From Planctomycetota bacterium (GTDB lineage Bacteria; Planctomycetota; PUPC01; DSUN01): a DNA stretch of 21,386 nt. The notes below the pieces were generated by a model. It had not been told where the DNA came from and made no database searches. It worked only from the letters and a program-made list of their open reading frames with translations. Position numbers and translations under genes: made by a program. This document shows positions 7,060 through 14,276 of the stretch, one piece after another; position 1 is the stretch's first letter, and the number at the start of each line of letters is the position of its first letter. The DNA is taken from the NCBI GenBank assembly GCA_016872875.1, contig VGYW01000099.1:1-21386 (forward strand), given 5' to 3'.

Positions 7060-8994
7060 ATGAACGCCAGCAGGTCGTGCGTGTTGCGTCTTGCCATCGC
7101 CGCGCTGATGGCGGCAGTTCTCTTCGGTCAGGTCGCCCTCGGCAATACCGCGCTGACCAGCGGCCGGTCGGTCTTGGGCTCCGTGCCGGCCGGCAGCTTC
7201 GTCTACTACTACATCACTGTCCCAGCGAACAGCCCCCGCCTCGACATCACCCTGACCGCAAACAGCGGCGACCCGGACCTGTATGCGCGGCTCGGGGGTC
7301 GCCCGACCACGTCTCTGTACGGCTATCGGTCCTGGGCGACTGGGTCCGATAGCCTCTCGATCTCCGGCCCGGCGAGCGGCACCTGGTACATCGGAGTGCG
7401 TGGTTACTCCGCGGCCTCGTACCAGTTGCGGGTGACGGTGGTCACGCCACCGCCTGTCCCTCCAACGCCGCCGCCCCCGCCGAACGACATCCCGCTCACC
7501 AGCGGCCAGGTGGTCTCCGGTTCGGTGGCACGGCAAGCCTTCGCCTACTACACCATCAGTGTTCCGAGCGGGGCGAGCCGGCTCGACGTGGTCCTGACCG
7601 CGACCAGCGGTGACCCCGACCTGTACATCCGCCGCGGAAGCCGGCCCACCACCTCGTCCTATGATCGGTCTGCCACCGCCGGAGGCTCGGACAGCGTATC
7701 CATCACCAACCCTCTCTCTGGCACCTGGTACATCGGCGTGTACGGCTATTCTGCGGCGTCGTACCAGTTGCGGGCGACCATTGTCACGGCAACGCCTGTT
7801 CCCCCAACGCCGCCGCCCCCACCGAGCGACATCCCCCTGACAAGCGGCCAGGCTGTGTCTGGATCGGTGGCCCGGCAGGCATTCACCTACTACACCATAC
7901 CTGTTCCGAGCGGGGCCAGCCGGCTCGACGTGGTCCTGACTGCGAACAGCGGTGACCCCGACCTGTACATCCGTCGCGGAAGCCGGCCCACCACCTCGTC
8001 CTATGATCGGTCTGCCACCGCTGGCGGCTCGGACACCCTTTCGATCACGGGCCCGGCCGCCGGCACCTGGTACATCGGGGTGTACGGCTACTCGACAGCC
8101 TCTTACAGGCTCTCCGCAATGGTGATCCTCGCCGGGACAGCGACTTCGCGTGAGGGCAGCGTGACCCGTTACGATGGCGTTCCCCTCTCGGATGTCATCG
8201 TCAGCTTCACCGACGGGTCCTGGGACCTCAGCGAGGGCGGCTCGTTCCTCATTCCGCCGCGGGCTTCGGTGGCTCGTCTGGCGGCCAACCATTGGGGGTT
8301 CAAGCGCGCCGACAGCACCGGGACACGCTTCCAGGGTGCTTACGCAAAGAACGTCCTGTTCCAGCAGGCATCGTTCGACCTGGTCTCGCTTGTCCGGCTC
8401 ATCCCATTCATCGGCCAGACCGTCGGGACCGCTATTGATGCTGTCGTGAACGTTGATGTCGGTGCCAGGTTCTACGAGGACCTCGACGACCTTGCCCTCC
8501 AGACACAAGACGGGAGAGAGCCCGGAGGGCCTTGGATGACCTTCTGGGCAGTGGGCTACGTGGAGGCCAGCGCGGGGCTAGGGTTCAGGCCCGACAGCTT
8601 CCTGCCCGTCGGCACACAGGTAGGCGCAGCGGTGATGCTCGCCAAGGAGGCCAATCACGACCCGAACATGCAGTTCGACGCCTCCTGGTCAGCTTTCCAG
8701 TCCTCGGTCCTCGGTCTCACGATTGCTGAGATCGGCCCTGAGGTCCAGTTCCGCTCTGGCGAGATTCTCTGCTCCGCTGCGTTGGGTGCAGAGCTTCTGA
8801 GGGCGAACCTGATCACCGGCACTCTCCAGACCCCATCGCTGAAGAGGGAAGTGCGCCTGCCGGCGGGTCTCTCGCAGAGCAGCGCAAACTCGCGCCTGGC
8901 CTGGATCGCCCTCCGCAGCCTGCTCCCGCCTCCCCTTTCTTGGGTCGCGGGTGATCTCCCTGTCCGCGCAGCCACGAACCCCGTGCCAGACTGA
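7060..8994 (+). CDS. Secreted protein with three PPC domains and a novel C-terminus
   Basis: 644 residues from ATG 7060 (AGGAAAGGG at 7044-7052); GTG 6988 is possible. A signal peptide (LAIAALMAAVLFGQVALG) is followed by three tandem pre-peptidase C-terminal (PPC) domains of 114 residues each, at about 29-142, 143-256 and 257-357. Each has LTSG..V.GSV, YYxIxVP, LTAxSGDPDLYxR, and SGTWYIGVxGYS. Pro-rich linkers (PPTPPPPP) separate them. PPC domains usually hang on secreted proteases, but no protease domain is visible here. Residues 358-644 are unrecognised; they contain a hydrophobic stretch (LVRLIPFIGQTVGTAIDAVV) and a beta-rich segment (VEASAGLGFRPDSF) that could be membrane-active or barrel-like. 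It follows the sigma-54 promoter, so it is the likely target of the upstream activator. A 14-bp-stem hairpin follows the gene. Confidence 0.88.
   Translation: MNASRSCVLRLAIAALMAAVLFGQVALGNTALTSGRSVLGSVPAGSFVYYYITVPANSPRLDITLTANSGDPDLYARLGGRPTTSLYGYRSWATGSDSLSISGPASGTWYIGVRGYSAASYQLRVTVVTPPPVPPTPPPPPNDIPLTSGQVVSGSVARQAFAYYTISVPSGASRLDVVLTATSGDPDLYIRRGSRPTTSSYDRSATAGGSDSVSITNPLSGTWYIGVYGYSAASYQLRATIVTATPVPPTPPPPPSDIPLTSGQAVSGSVARQAFTYYTIPVPSGASRLDVVLTANSGDPDLYIRRGSRPTTSSYDRSATAGGSDTLSITGPAAGTWYIGVYGYSTASYRLSAMVILAGTATSREGSVTRYDGVPLSDVIVSFTDGSWDLSEGGSFLIPPRASVARLAANHWGFKRADSTGTRFQGAYAKNVLFQQASFDLVSLVRLIPFIGQTVGTAIDAVVNVDVGARFYEDLDDLALQTQDGREPGGPWMTFWAVGYVEASAGLGFRPDSFLPVGTQVGAAVMLAKEANHDPNMQFDASWSAFQSSVLGLTIAEIGPEVQFRSGEILCSAALGAELLRANLITGTLQTPSLKREVRLPAGLSQSSANSRLAWIALRSLLPPPLSWVAGDLPVRAATNPVPD
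7144..8130 (+). repeat. Three tandem 342-bp coding repeats (PPC units)
   Basis: Units begin at 7144, 7486 and 7828, an exact 342-bp (114-codon) period; the third lacks the linker. Units 2 and 3 are nearly identical over long stretches at the DNA level (for example CGGCTCGACGTGGTCCTGAC and the following GACCTGTACATCCG regions), while unit 1 is clearly diverged. This implies that units 2 and 3 arose by a later duplication or are kept alike by gene conversion. Confidence 0.9.
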
Positions 8995-9035
8995 GCCCGC
9001 GCGCCGGCCAAGGTTTCGCTCTCCGCCTGGTGATG

Positions 9036-9069
9036 CCCGCCCAATCCGCTGCTCGGCGGATTGGGCGGG
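9036..9069. terminator. Hairpin with perfect 14-bp stem after the PPC gene
   Basis: CCCGCCCAATCCGC (9036-9049), loop TGCTCG, and GCGGATTGGGCGGG (9056-9069) form an uninterrupted stem 42 bp after the stop at 8994. No T-run follows, so it is a terminator without U-tract, an mRNA 3'-end stabiliser or a dispersed palindrome. Confidence 0.6.
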
Positions 9070-9112
9070 TGCATGAGCCGATCGGGGCGAGGCATGGGGT
9101 TCCCCGTTTGCC

Positions 9113-9360
9113 CTCATTGTTCCGCCTCGGTCGTGCGTGGCGGGCCGCACCAATGGGGGGGAGCGGGCGTCAAGCGCGGGTGGGGCGCTTCGTAAGGCAT
9201 TGAAACCACGAGACATGCGTGGCGCCAGGCCCCATCCGGACCGGCCACCCGCGGTGGCGTGGTGTATGTGTGTGTGGGGCGCAACAATGAAGGAATGGCG
9301 TACGAAGCCGTCATGAGCCAATCCGTCATTGTTGCGCCCCTTTTCAGGCCCGCAACAATG
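9113..9360. repeat. Intergenic region with repeated CGCAACAATG motif and long hairpin
   Basis: The gene-free stretch 9070-9395 carries five related sites: CTCATTGTTCCGCC (9113-9126), a weak CCGCACCAATG copy (9144-9156), GGGGCGCAACAATGA (9276-9290), its perfect 15-bp inverse TCATTGTTGCGCCCC (9326-9340) and CCCGCAACAATG (9349-9360). The 9276/9326 pair continues inward (GGAATGGC with GCCAATCC, one mismatch) and is followed by TTTT (9341-9344), so it could act as a plus-strand terminator. No convincing gene is seen here. Confidence 0.6.
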
Positions 9361-9395
9361 GAGGGGACCAGGGCGGTTGGGGAAGCGGTGATCAT

Positions 9396-9423
9396 TTGCT
9401 TTCCGGCCCGCGGCGAATATAAT
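9396..9423 (+). promoter_or_regulatory. Promoter for acylphosphatase, perfect TATAAT
   Basis: TATAAT (9418-9423) is preceded after 16 bp by TTGCTT (9396-9401). The start of transcription would be near 9430, so the ATG at 9429 is unlikely to be used; this supports the ATG at 9462. Confidence 0.5.
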
Positions 9424-9461
9424 CAGACATGTCAAGGTGCGGGAGGGCGAGAGGCCGCAGC

Positions 9462-9752
9462 ATGGGCGAGGCAGGGCCGGTGCGGGCGCGGGTGGTCTTC
9501 CGCGGCCACGTGCAAGGGGTGGGCTTCCGCTACACGGCGCGCCACGTCGCCGCCGCGCATCCCGTGAGCGGCTACGTGGAGAACCTGCCCGACGGCTCGG
9601 TGGAGCTCGTGGCCGAGGGCGCCCGCGAGGACGTGGCGGCGTTCCTGGCTGCCGTGAGCCAGGAGATGGCCCCCTACATCCGCGAGCGCGAGCTCCACTG
9701 GGAACCGGCGACGGGCGAGTTCGACGGCTTCGGCGTGCGCCACGCCTGGTGA
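9462..9752 (+). CDS. acyP: Acylphosphatase
   Basis: 96 residues from ATG 9462, the usual length of the family; the ATG at 9429 sits at the predicted transcription start and was rejected. The signature RGHVQGVGFRYTAR carries catalytic Arg23, and SGYVENLPDGSVELVAEG carries catalytic Asn41, at the same numbers as in well-studied acylphosphatases. The enzyme hydrolyses carboxyl-phosphate bonds of acyl phosphates such as acetyl phosphate or 1,3-bisphosphoglycerate in the cytoplasm. The C-terminal FGVRHAW is slightly longer than the typical FxIRY end. It has its own promoter. The next gene, a metallophosphoesterase, lies 154 bp away beyond a repeat, so a shared transcript is possible but not shown. 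Confidence 0.93.
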   Translation: MGEAGPVRARVVFRGHVQGVGFRYTARHVAAAHPVSGYVENLPDGSVELVAEGAREDVAAFLAAVSQEMAPYIRERELHWEPATGEFDGFGVRHAW

Positions 9753-9763
9753 TGACCATTGAC

Positions 9764-9857
9764 GCGGCCTAGGCCGCAACCGACGGGGATGACTGGATGG
9801 GTGGATGAATGGATGATTGTCTGACACCCATCCACACATCCATTCATCCATTCATCC
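9764..9857. repeat. Dispersed CATCCATT minisatellite element, copy A (2 units)
   Basis: It begins with a perfect 14-bp palindrome GCGGCCTAGGCCGC (9764-9777) and AACC. GGATG-type units follow, then a conserved core GGATGATTGTCTGACA, CCATCCAC, and two ATCCATTC units plus ATCC (9838-9857). GGATG and CATCC halves are complementary, so the element can fold back. Copy B at 17890-18016 has the same order with six ATCCATTC units. It fills the acylphosphatase-phosphoesterase gap. Confidence 0.85.
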
Positions 9858-9906
9858 TCTACCCGTGCGCGCAAAGCGCGCAGGGGCACGACGGAAGGTC
9901 TCAGCG

Positions 9907-10638
9907 TTGCGCTATTGTGTGCTCGGCGACGTTCACGCGAACCTCGAGGCCCTGGAGGCCGTCCTGGCCGACGCCAAGCGGCAGGGGGTGGACCGCTACG
10001 TGTGCGTGGGCGACGTCGTGGGCTACGGGGCCAACCCCTGCGAGTGCGTGGACCGCGTGCAGGGCCTCACCACCCAGATCGTCGCGGGAAACCACGACTA
10101 CGCGGTCGCGGGCAGGACCGAGCTGGAGTACTTCAACGTCTTCGCCCGCGACGCGGTGGTGTGGACTCGCACGCAGCTCCCACCGTCCGACAGGACCTTC
10201 CTGCGCGACCTGCCGCTCACGCTGGCGCTCGACGGCCTGCTGCTGGTCCACGCCACGGTCCACCAGCCCGAGCAGTTCGGCTACATAGACGGCGAGCTGT
10301 CGGCACGCCTCTCCTTCGACGCCCTCCAGGCCGACCTGGCCTTCGTCGGCCACTCCCACGTCCCAGTCGCCTTCTTCTGCCAGAAGGACACCCAGCAGCT
10401 CCTCTACACGAAGGACCTCGAGCTCGAGCTCAGCGACAACGCGAAGACGATCGTCAACGTGGGCAGCGTGGGGCAGCCGCGTGACGACGACCCGCGCGCC
10501 TGCTACGCGGTCTACGACAGCGACCGCCGCACGGTGGTCCTCCGCCGCATCGAGTACGACGTCGAGGCCGCGCGGCAGAAGATCCTCTCCGCCGGCCTCC
10601 CGGAGGTCCTCGGCCTGCGGCTCCTCTTCGGGCGCTAG
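9907..10638 (+). CDS. Calcineurin-like metallophosphoesterase
   Basis: 243 residues from TTG 9907, chosen because GGAAGG lies about ten bases upstream and conserved sequence begins there (RYCVLGDVHANLEAL). Upstream in-frame codons come from the minisatellite. Metal-binding motifs are all present: GDVH (7-10), GDVVGYGANP (35-44), GNHD (61-64), His115 (LLLVHATV) and GHSH (148-151), followed by NVGSVGQPRD, the latter typical of the YfcE/MJ0936-like group. Members hydrolyse phosphodiesters or phosphomonoesters using two metal ions in the cytoplasm; the substrate cannot be told. No signal peptide is present. Acylphosphatase precedes it and LarA follows on the same strand, each across a repeat. Confidence 0.92.
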   Translation: MRYCVLGDVHANLEALEAVLADAKRQGVDRYVCVGDVVGYGANPCECVDRVQGLTTQIVAGNHDYAVAGRTELEYFNVFARDAVVWTRTQLPPSDRTFLRDLPLTLALDGLLLVHATVHQPEQFGYIDGELSARLSFDALQADLAFVGHSHVPVAFFCQKDTQQLLYTKDLELELSDNAKTIVNVGSVGQPRDDDPRACYAVYDSDRRTVVLRRIEYDVEAARQKILSAGLPEVLGLRLLFGR

Positions 10639-10640
10639 CA

Positions 10641-10832
10641 CGCGTTTCTCCCGAAACGCGGGAAATCCGAAATGCCAAATCCGAAATCCGAAGGAATCTG
10701 GAAGCCCAAAACACGAATTCTCCAAACTCCAGAACGAAGAACCCTCTGGAGGTCTCCCTCCTGGTTGTTTTGGGTTTTGGGCTTGGGAGTTCGGATTTCT
10801 TTCGGATTTCGGGTTTCGGATTTCGGGCTTGG
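10641..10832. repeat. Dispersed CCGAAATCC fold-back repeat with palindrome (copy 2)
   Basis: It starts three bases after the phosphoesterase stop with CGCGTTTC-TCCC-GAAACGCG (10641-10660), then GGGAAATCC and several CCGAAATCC/CCAAATCC units. The right end (10782-10832) carries the inverse units (TTCGGATTTC, GGGTTTCGGATTTCGGGC), so the whole element can fold back on itself around a central CCCTCTGGAGG region. It relates to the repeat at 37-123. It probably supplies no promoter itself, and LarA begins 33 bp after it. Confidence 0.75.
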
Positions 10833-10864
10833 TTACGGCCCGTCGCGGCCATGAGGTGCAGCGG

Positions 10865-12175
10865 ATGACCAGCGCCATCGCCTATGGCCGCGGCCGCCTC
10901 GGGCTGGATATGCCCGAAGGCTCTGTCGAGTTGCGCTCGCGTCCCGTGGCGCCGCTGTCCAGGCCAGAAGAGGCCATCGCGGAGGCCCTCCGCCACCCGC
11001 TCGGCACCCCGCCCCTGCGCGAGCTTGCCGCGGGGCGCCGCCACGCCTGCGTGGCCGTGGCCGACATCACCCGCCCCGTGCCCTATCGCCTTCTGCTCCC
11101 GCCGCTCCTGGCCGAGCTGGAAGGCGCGGTCGGGCGCATTACCATCCTCATCGCCACAGGCACCCACCGCGCCAGCACGCCTGAGGAAAAGCAGGAGATG
11201 TTCGGCCCCGAGCTCGCAGACCGCCTCACAATCGAGGACCACGACTCTCGCGACCCCTCGCAGCTTGTGGCGCTGGGGAAGCGCACGTCGAGCGGCACCC
11301 AGGCCTGGCTGAACCGCACCTACATGGAGGCCGACCTGCGGATTCTGACCGGGCTTGTGGAGCCGCACTTCATGGCCGGCTACTCGGGCGGCCGCAAGAC
11401 CCTCTGCCCGGGCCTGGCCGACCTGCGGACGATCCAACGCTTCCACGGGCCGCGCTTCCTCGAGCACCCGGGCGCCGCCAGCGGCATCCTCGCGGGCAAC
11501 CCCTGCCACCGCGAGGCCCGCGAGGTCGCCCACATCGCGGGCGCCGAGTTCACGCTCAACGTGGCCCTCGACCTTGAGCGGCGCCTCGTCGGCGTCTTCG
11601 CCGGTGGCCTCGACGAAGCGTTCGAGGCGGCGGTGGCCAAGGTGGAGGGCTTCTGCCGCGCCGAGGCCGCGGCGCCCGCCGACATCGTGGTGACCTCCGG
11701 CGGCGGCTACCCGCTCGACAAGACCTTCTACCAGACGGTGAAGGGCATGGTGGGCGCCTTGCCCGTCGTGAGGCCGGGCGGCGCCATCCTCATCGCCTCC
11801 GAGTGCAGCGAAGGGATCGGCAACCCCGAGTACGCCGAGCTGATGCTCCGCTACGACGGACGCCACGAGCAGTTCATCCGCGACATCGCCGCGCGGGACG
11901 ATGTCCAGCAGGACCAGTGGGAGTTCGAGGAGCAGTGCAAGGTGCTGGCCAGGGTGGGCGTGGGCGGCCTCATCGCGTGCGCGGGCGGGATTCCGCGCGA
12001 GACCCTTCGCCGCCTCTCCGTCACCCCCGCCGCCGACCTCTGCGGCGAGGCCGGCCCCGAGCGGCAGCTCCAGGGCGCGCTCGACTCCCTGTTGCGCCGC
12101 GGCGCCGGCCGACGCGTGCTCGCCATCCCCGAAGGCCCCTACACCCTGGCTTGCCTCCACAACTGCGCGCCGTAG
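10865..12175 (+). CDS. larA: LarA-family nickel-dependent lactate/2-hydroxyacid racemase
   Basis: 436 residues from ATG 10865 (GAGGTG upstream). Residues known to bind the nickel-pincer cofactor or act in catalysis in LarA are all present with right spacing: Asp67 and Arg70 in DITRPVPY, His101 in ATGTHR, His168 in VEPHFMAGYSGG, and Lys178 in GGRKTLCPG. These match D72, R75, H108, H174 and K184 of the Lactobacillus enzyme. HDSRDPSQLVALG and the C-terminal domain also fit. LarA-type enzymes racemise or epimerise alpha-hydroxyacids, including sugar acids. The cofactor makers LarB, LarC and LarE are not in the window and must be encoded elsewhere if the enzyme is active. The exact substrate is unknown because LarA paralogues are diverse. 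Confidence 0.92.
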   Translation: MTSAIAYGRGRLGLDMPEGSVELRSRPVAPLSRPEEAIAEALRHPLGTPPLRELAAGRRHACVAVADITRPVPYRLLLPPLLAELEGAVGRITILIATGTHRASTPEEKQEMFGPELADRLTIEDHDSRDPSQLVALGKRTSSGTQAWLNRTYMEADLRILTGLVEPHFMAGYSGGRKTLCPGLADLRTIQRFHGPRFLEHPGAASGILAGNPCHREAREVAHIAGAEFTLNVALDLERRLVGVFAGGLDEAFEAAVAKVEGFCRAEAAAPADIVVTSGGGYPLDKTFYQTVKGMVGALPVVRPGGAILIASECSEGIGNPEYAELMLRYDGRHEQFIRDIAARDDVQQDQWEFEEQCKVLARVGVGGLIACAGGIPRETLRRLSVTPAADLCGEAGPERQLQGALDSLLRRGAGRRVLAIPEGPYTLACLHNCAP

Positions 12176-12177
12176 CT

Positions 12178-12455
12178 TCACGCCAGCAGGGGCCGCAGGT
12201 GTTTGATGCTGCGCTCGCCCTCGGCTTCGGTGGCGCACTCGACGCTGAGGATGCCCTGGTAGTTGACGGTGCGCAGGATGGCGATCACTTTCTTCCAGTC
12301 AATCACGCCGTCGCCGCAGGCGCAGCCGACGGGGGTGCCGTGGACCTTGCCGCGTTCGGCCTCGGCCTGCTTGATCGCGATGTCCTTGCCGTGGACGTGC
12401 ACGACCTCGCTCTTGACGGCCTCAAGCAGCCAGACGTTGCCGCCGCCGTCGCCAG
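12178..12455 (-). pseudogene. 3'-terminal remnant of a sugar isomerase/epimerase gene
   Basis: The minus strand encodes about the last 90 residues of a TIM-barrel epimerase (WLLEAVKSEVVHVHGKDIAI, GTPVGCACGDGVIDWKKV to SIKHLRPLLA, stop at 12178). Over the last 75 residues it almost matches the full-length gene at 14378-15355, with close DNA identity. Similarity fades upstream of about 12440 and ends by 12455, two bases before the promoter of the nucleotidyltransferase gene. There is no N-terminal two thirds, no Tat signal and no upstream promoter on this strand. An initiator ATG at 12402 could give 74 residues, but this would lack most of the barrel. Confidence 0.88.
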
Positions 12456-12456
12456 A

Positions 12457-12485
12457 TTGACATCAGGGGCGCGCAGGCGTATCAT
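12457..12485 (+). promoter_or_regulatory. Sigma-70 promoter of the MNT/AlbA_2 cassette
   Basis: Perfect TTGACA (12457-12462), 17-bp spacer and TATCAT (12480-12485). The start of transcription near 12492 is 20 bp before ATG 12512. It begins exactly where the epimerase remnant ends, so the cassette brought its own promoter. Confidence 0.75.
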
Positions 12486-12511
12486 ACAGGTGAAATGAAG
12501 GAGCCGCGGTG

Positions 12512-12835
12512 ATGAGGGAATGCTCAGAAGAGCTTCTTGGCGAGATCGCGCGGAGGCTGACCGCTGCCCTGCACCCGAGCCGCGTCTATCTGTTTGGCTC
12601 CCAGGCGCGCGGCGACGCCGACGGCGACAGCGACCTGGACCTCCTTGTCGTCGTGCCCGACACCGACACCCCACCTCGCGAGCTTGCCCGCCTCGGCCGC
12701 AAGAGCCTCTGGGGCATGTGCATTCCCGTGGATATCGTGGTCTGCACCGACTCCGAGTTGGCCAAGTGGTCCCAGGTGCGCTGCAACGTCATTCACACGG
12801 CAGTGGAGAAGGGGAGGCTTCTCTTTGCATCCTGA
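12512..12835 (+). CDS. MNT-type minimal nucleotidyltransferase
   Basis: 107 residues from ATG 12512, with AAGGAG eight bases upstream; GTG 12509 is an in-frame alternative. The polymerase-beta-like signature YLFGSQARGDADGDSDLDLL has the two metal-binding Asp (DLDLL) and the GS..RG nucleotide loop. A third acidic residue is likely Asp in VDIVV. Minimal nucleotidyltransferases of this size commonly pair with HEPN toxins and inactivate them by adding AMP. No HEPN gene is present; instead an AlbA_2-domain gene begins 24 bp downstream. Whether it acts as an antitoxin or modifies another target is unknown. Confidence 0.88.
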   Translation: MRECSEELLGEIARRLTAALHPSRVYLFGSQARGDADGDSDLDLLVVVPDTDTPPRELARLGRKSLWGMCIPVDIVVCTDSELAKWSQVRCNVIHTAVEKGRLLFAS

Positions 12836-12859
12836 TCGGGAGATGTTGCTGGAGTCGCT

Positions 12860-14152
12860 ATGGATTGGGAGAAGATAATTCGGAGCGGCTTCGAATCCAA
12901 GGAACTTGACTATAAGCAAGCATGTTCTTGGGACGAGAATAACAGGAAAGCCTGTTGTGCTCTGGTAAAAGACATCCTTGCCATGGCAAACACCAAGGGT
13001 GGCCGGCTGGTTGTCGGCGTTAGCGAAGGGCCAAAGGGATTCAGTTACGATGGTTTGACACATGAGCAGGCTGCGACTTTCGAGACATCCAGGGTGAACC
13101 GCTTCCTTAACCGGTACGCCGATCCACCCATCAACACTGTGGTTCACAGACCGGAACTGGACGGGAAGACGTTTGTGGTCATCGAAGTGCCGGTGTTTCA
13201 CGACACCCCGCACATCTGCCAGAAGGACTACACGGAGACACTGGAAGCTCCATGCATCTACGTGAGGACAGACAACAACGAGTCAGCGCCGCTGAAGACC
13301 AGCGCCGACTTCCGCGGCATCGTGGAGCATGCCATACGAAACAGGGGGGACCAACTGCTGACCTCGTTCAGGGCCATCCTCATGCACGGGGACCGGCCGC
13401 GAGAGGAGACGGGTACGGAGCTATTCCAGGCGCAGATAAAGGCGGGCTCAAAGCGCTGCGCCGAACTGTGGCCCCTCGCGAAGCGTCGATACCCATATCG
13501 CGAGACGGCCACGTTCCCTGCGCATTTTGAGCCTGCAAGGTTCCCGCTGAACATGCTGTACGAGATGGCGCGCCGCGCGAGCGTCAATTTCCGTGGGTGG
13601 CCATTCCTGTATATTAATGAACGCAACAGGGAAATGACCTACAACATTGATGACGGCGTCGAGACGTATGTCCCTAATGTGCTGCACTTCTGGCAACTGC
13701 GACAGTCAGGCATCTTGTACACGCAGCAGGAGTACCGCGAAAAAAGCGGAGACGGCACAGAGCCGATACTGGACCTGGATAGCTTCCCCCAGCTTGCGTG
13801 CGAGGCTGTCTACACCCTCACGCGGCTGTATGAGGGAGTCATGGACGGTTCGGACGGTGTTTGCCTCAGGTTCTGCCTGCATCAAGTGCAAGACGTCCCT
13901 TTTGGGTCGTCCAACCCGTACCGAGCCCTTGGAAGAGGGTATCCACCCAACCCGCCGGCATGCCGAATCCCTTCGATACGGTATGAAGTCTCGCGCGCCC
14001 TCGCGGAATGGCGAGCCGGCATCATCGACCACGCACTTGATCTCTGCGGTCATGTGTTCGATCGTTTCAACATTTCGGATACTGGAGAATGGAGCGGGGC
14101 ATTGCCAGAGGCCCGCAAGCTCATAGAAGAGATGCTAGCGAAGAGACGATAG
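12860..14152 (+). CDS. Schlafen/AlbA_2-domain protein with unrecognised C-terminus
   Basis: 430 residues from ATG 12860 (GGAG six to seven bases upstream). Residues about 10-150 look like the Schlafen AlbA_2 fold: ESKELDYKQACSW, then LVKDILAMANTKGGRLVVGV, then FVVIEVPVFHDTPHICQKD and IYVRTDNNESAP. This domain is found in transcription regulators and in many defence-associated proteins. Residues about 160-430 have no family I recognise; they are rich in Arg, aromatic and acidic residues, without a Walker motif or a transmembrane helix. Base composition looks lower in GC than the neighbours, especially near the start (AAGATAATTCGG), hinting at transfer. It forms an operon with the nucleotidyltransferase. 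A role in anti-phage defence is inference from context. Confidence 0.78.
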   Translation: MDWEKIIRSGFESKELDYKQACSWDENNRKACCALVKDILAMANTKGGRLVVGVSEGPKGFSYDGLTHEQAATFETSRVNRFLNRYADPPINTVVHRPELDGKTFVVIEVPVFHDTPHICQKDYTETLEAPCIYVRTDNNESAPLKTSADFRGIVEHAIRNRGDQLLTSFRAILMHGDRPREETGTELFQAQIKAGSKRCAELWPLAKRRYPYRETATFPAHFEPARFPLNMLYEMARRASVNFRGWPFLYINERNREMTYNIDDGVETYVPNVLHFWQLRQSGILYTQQEYREKSGDGTEPILDLDSFPQLACEAVYTLTRLYEGVMDGSDGVCLRFCLHQVQDVPFGSSNPYRALGRGYPPNPPACRIPSIRYEVSRALAEWRAGIIDHALDLCGHVFDRFNISDTGEWSGALPEARKLIEEMLAKRR

Positions 14153-14276
14153 CCGGGCTACGGTCAGATTGAAGCGCCAGCGGCGCGTCTCCTCAACCGC
14201 GCGGGTCAGGACCTAGTGCAAGGAGTGCTCCGCCACGCGCATAGCCCACCACTGCGCTAACCGGGCGGCTTCTCTA

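Noticed and set aside
7042..8508. A 488-codon minus-strand open frame
   Set aside because: It mirrors the PPC repeats and has repeating Arg/Gly-rich sequence; the plus-strand frame has the signal peptide, domains and promoter.
9114..9395. Possible 93-codon minus-strand gene in the repeat-rich spacer
   Set aside because: It is made of the CGCAACAATG repeats, has no ribosome site and no recognisable domain.
10454..12238. A 594-codon minus-strand open frame
   Set aside because: It is antisense to LarA, whose catalytic residues are all in place on the plus strand.
12178..12402. 74-codon frame as a functional small protein
   Set aside because: It is only the C-terminal part of an epimerase barrel, has no ribosome site, and is followed by the cassette promoter on the other strand; it is better called a remnant.
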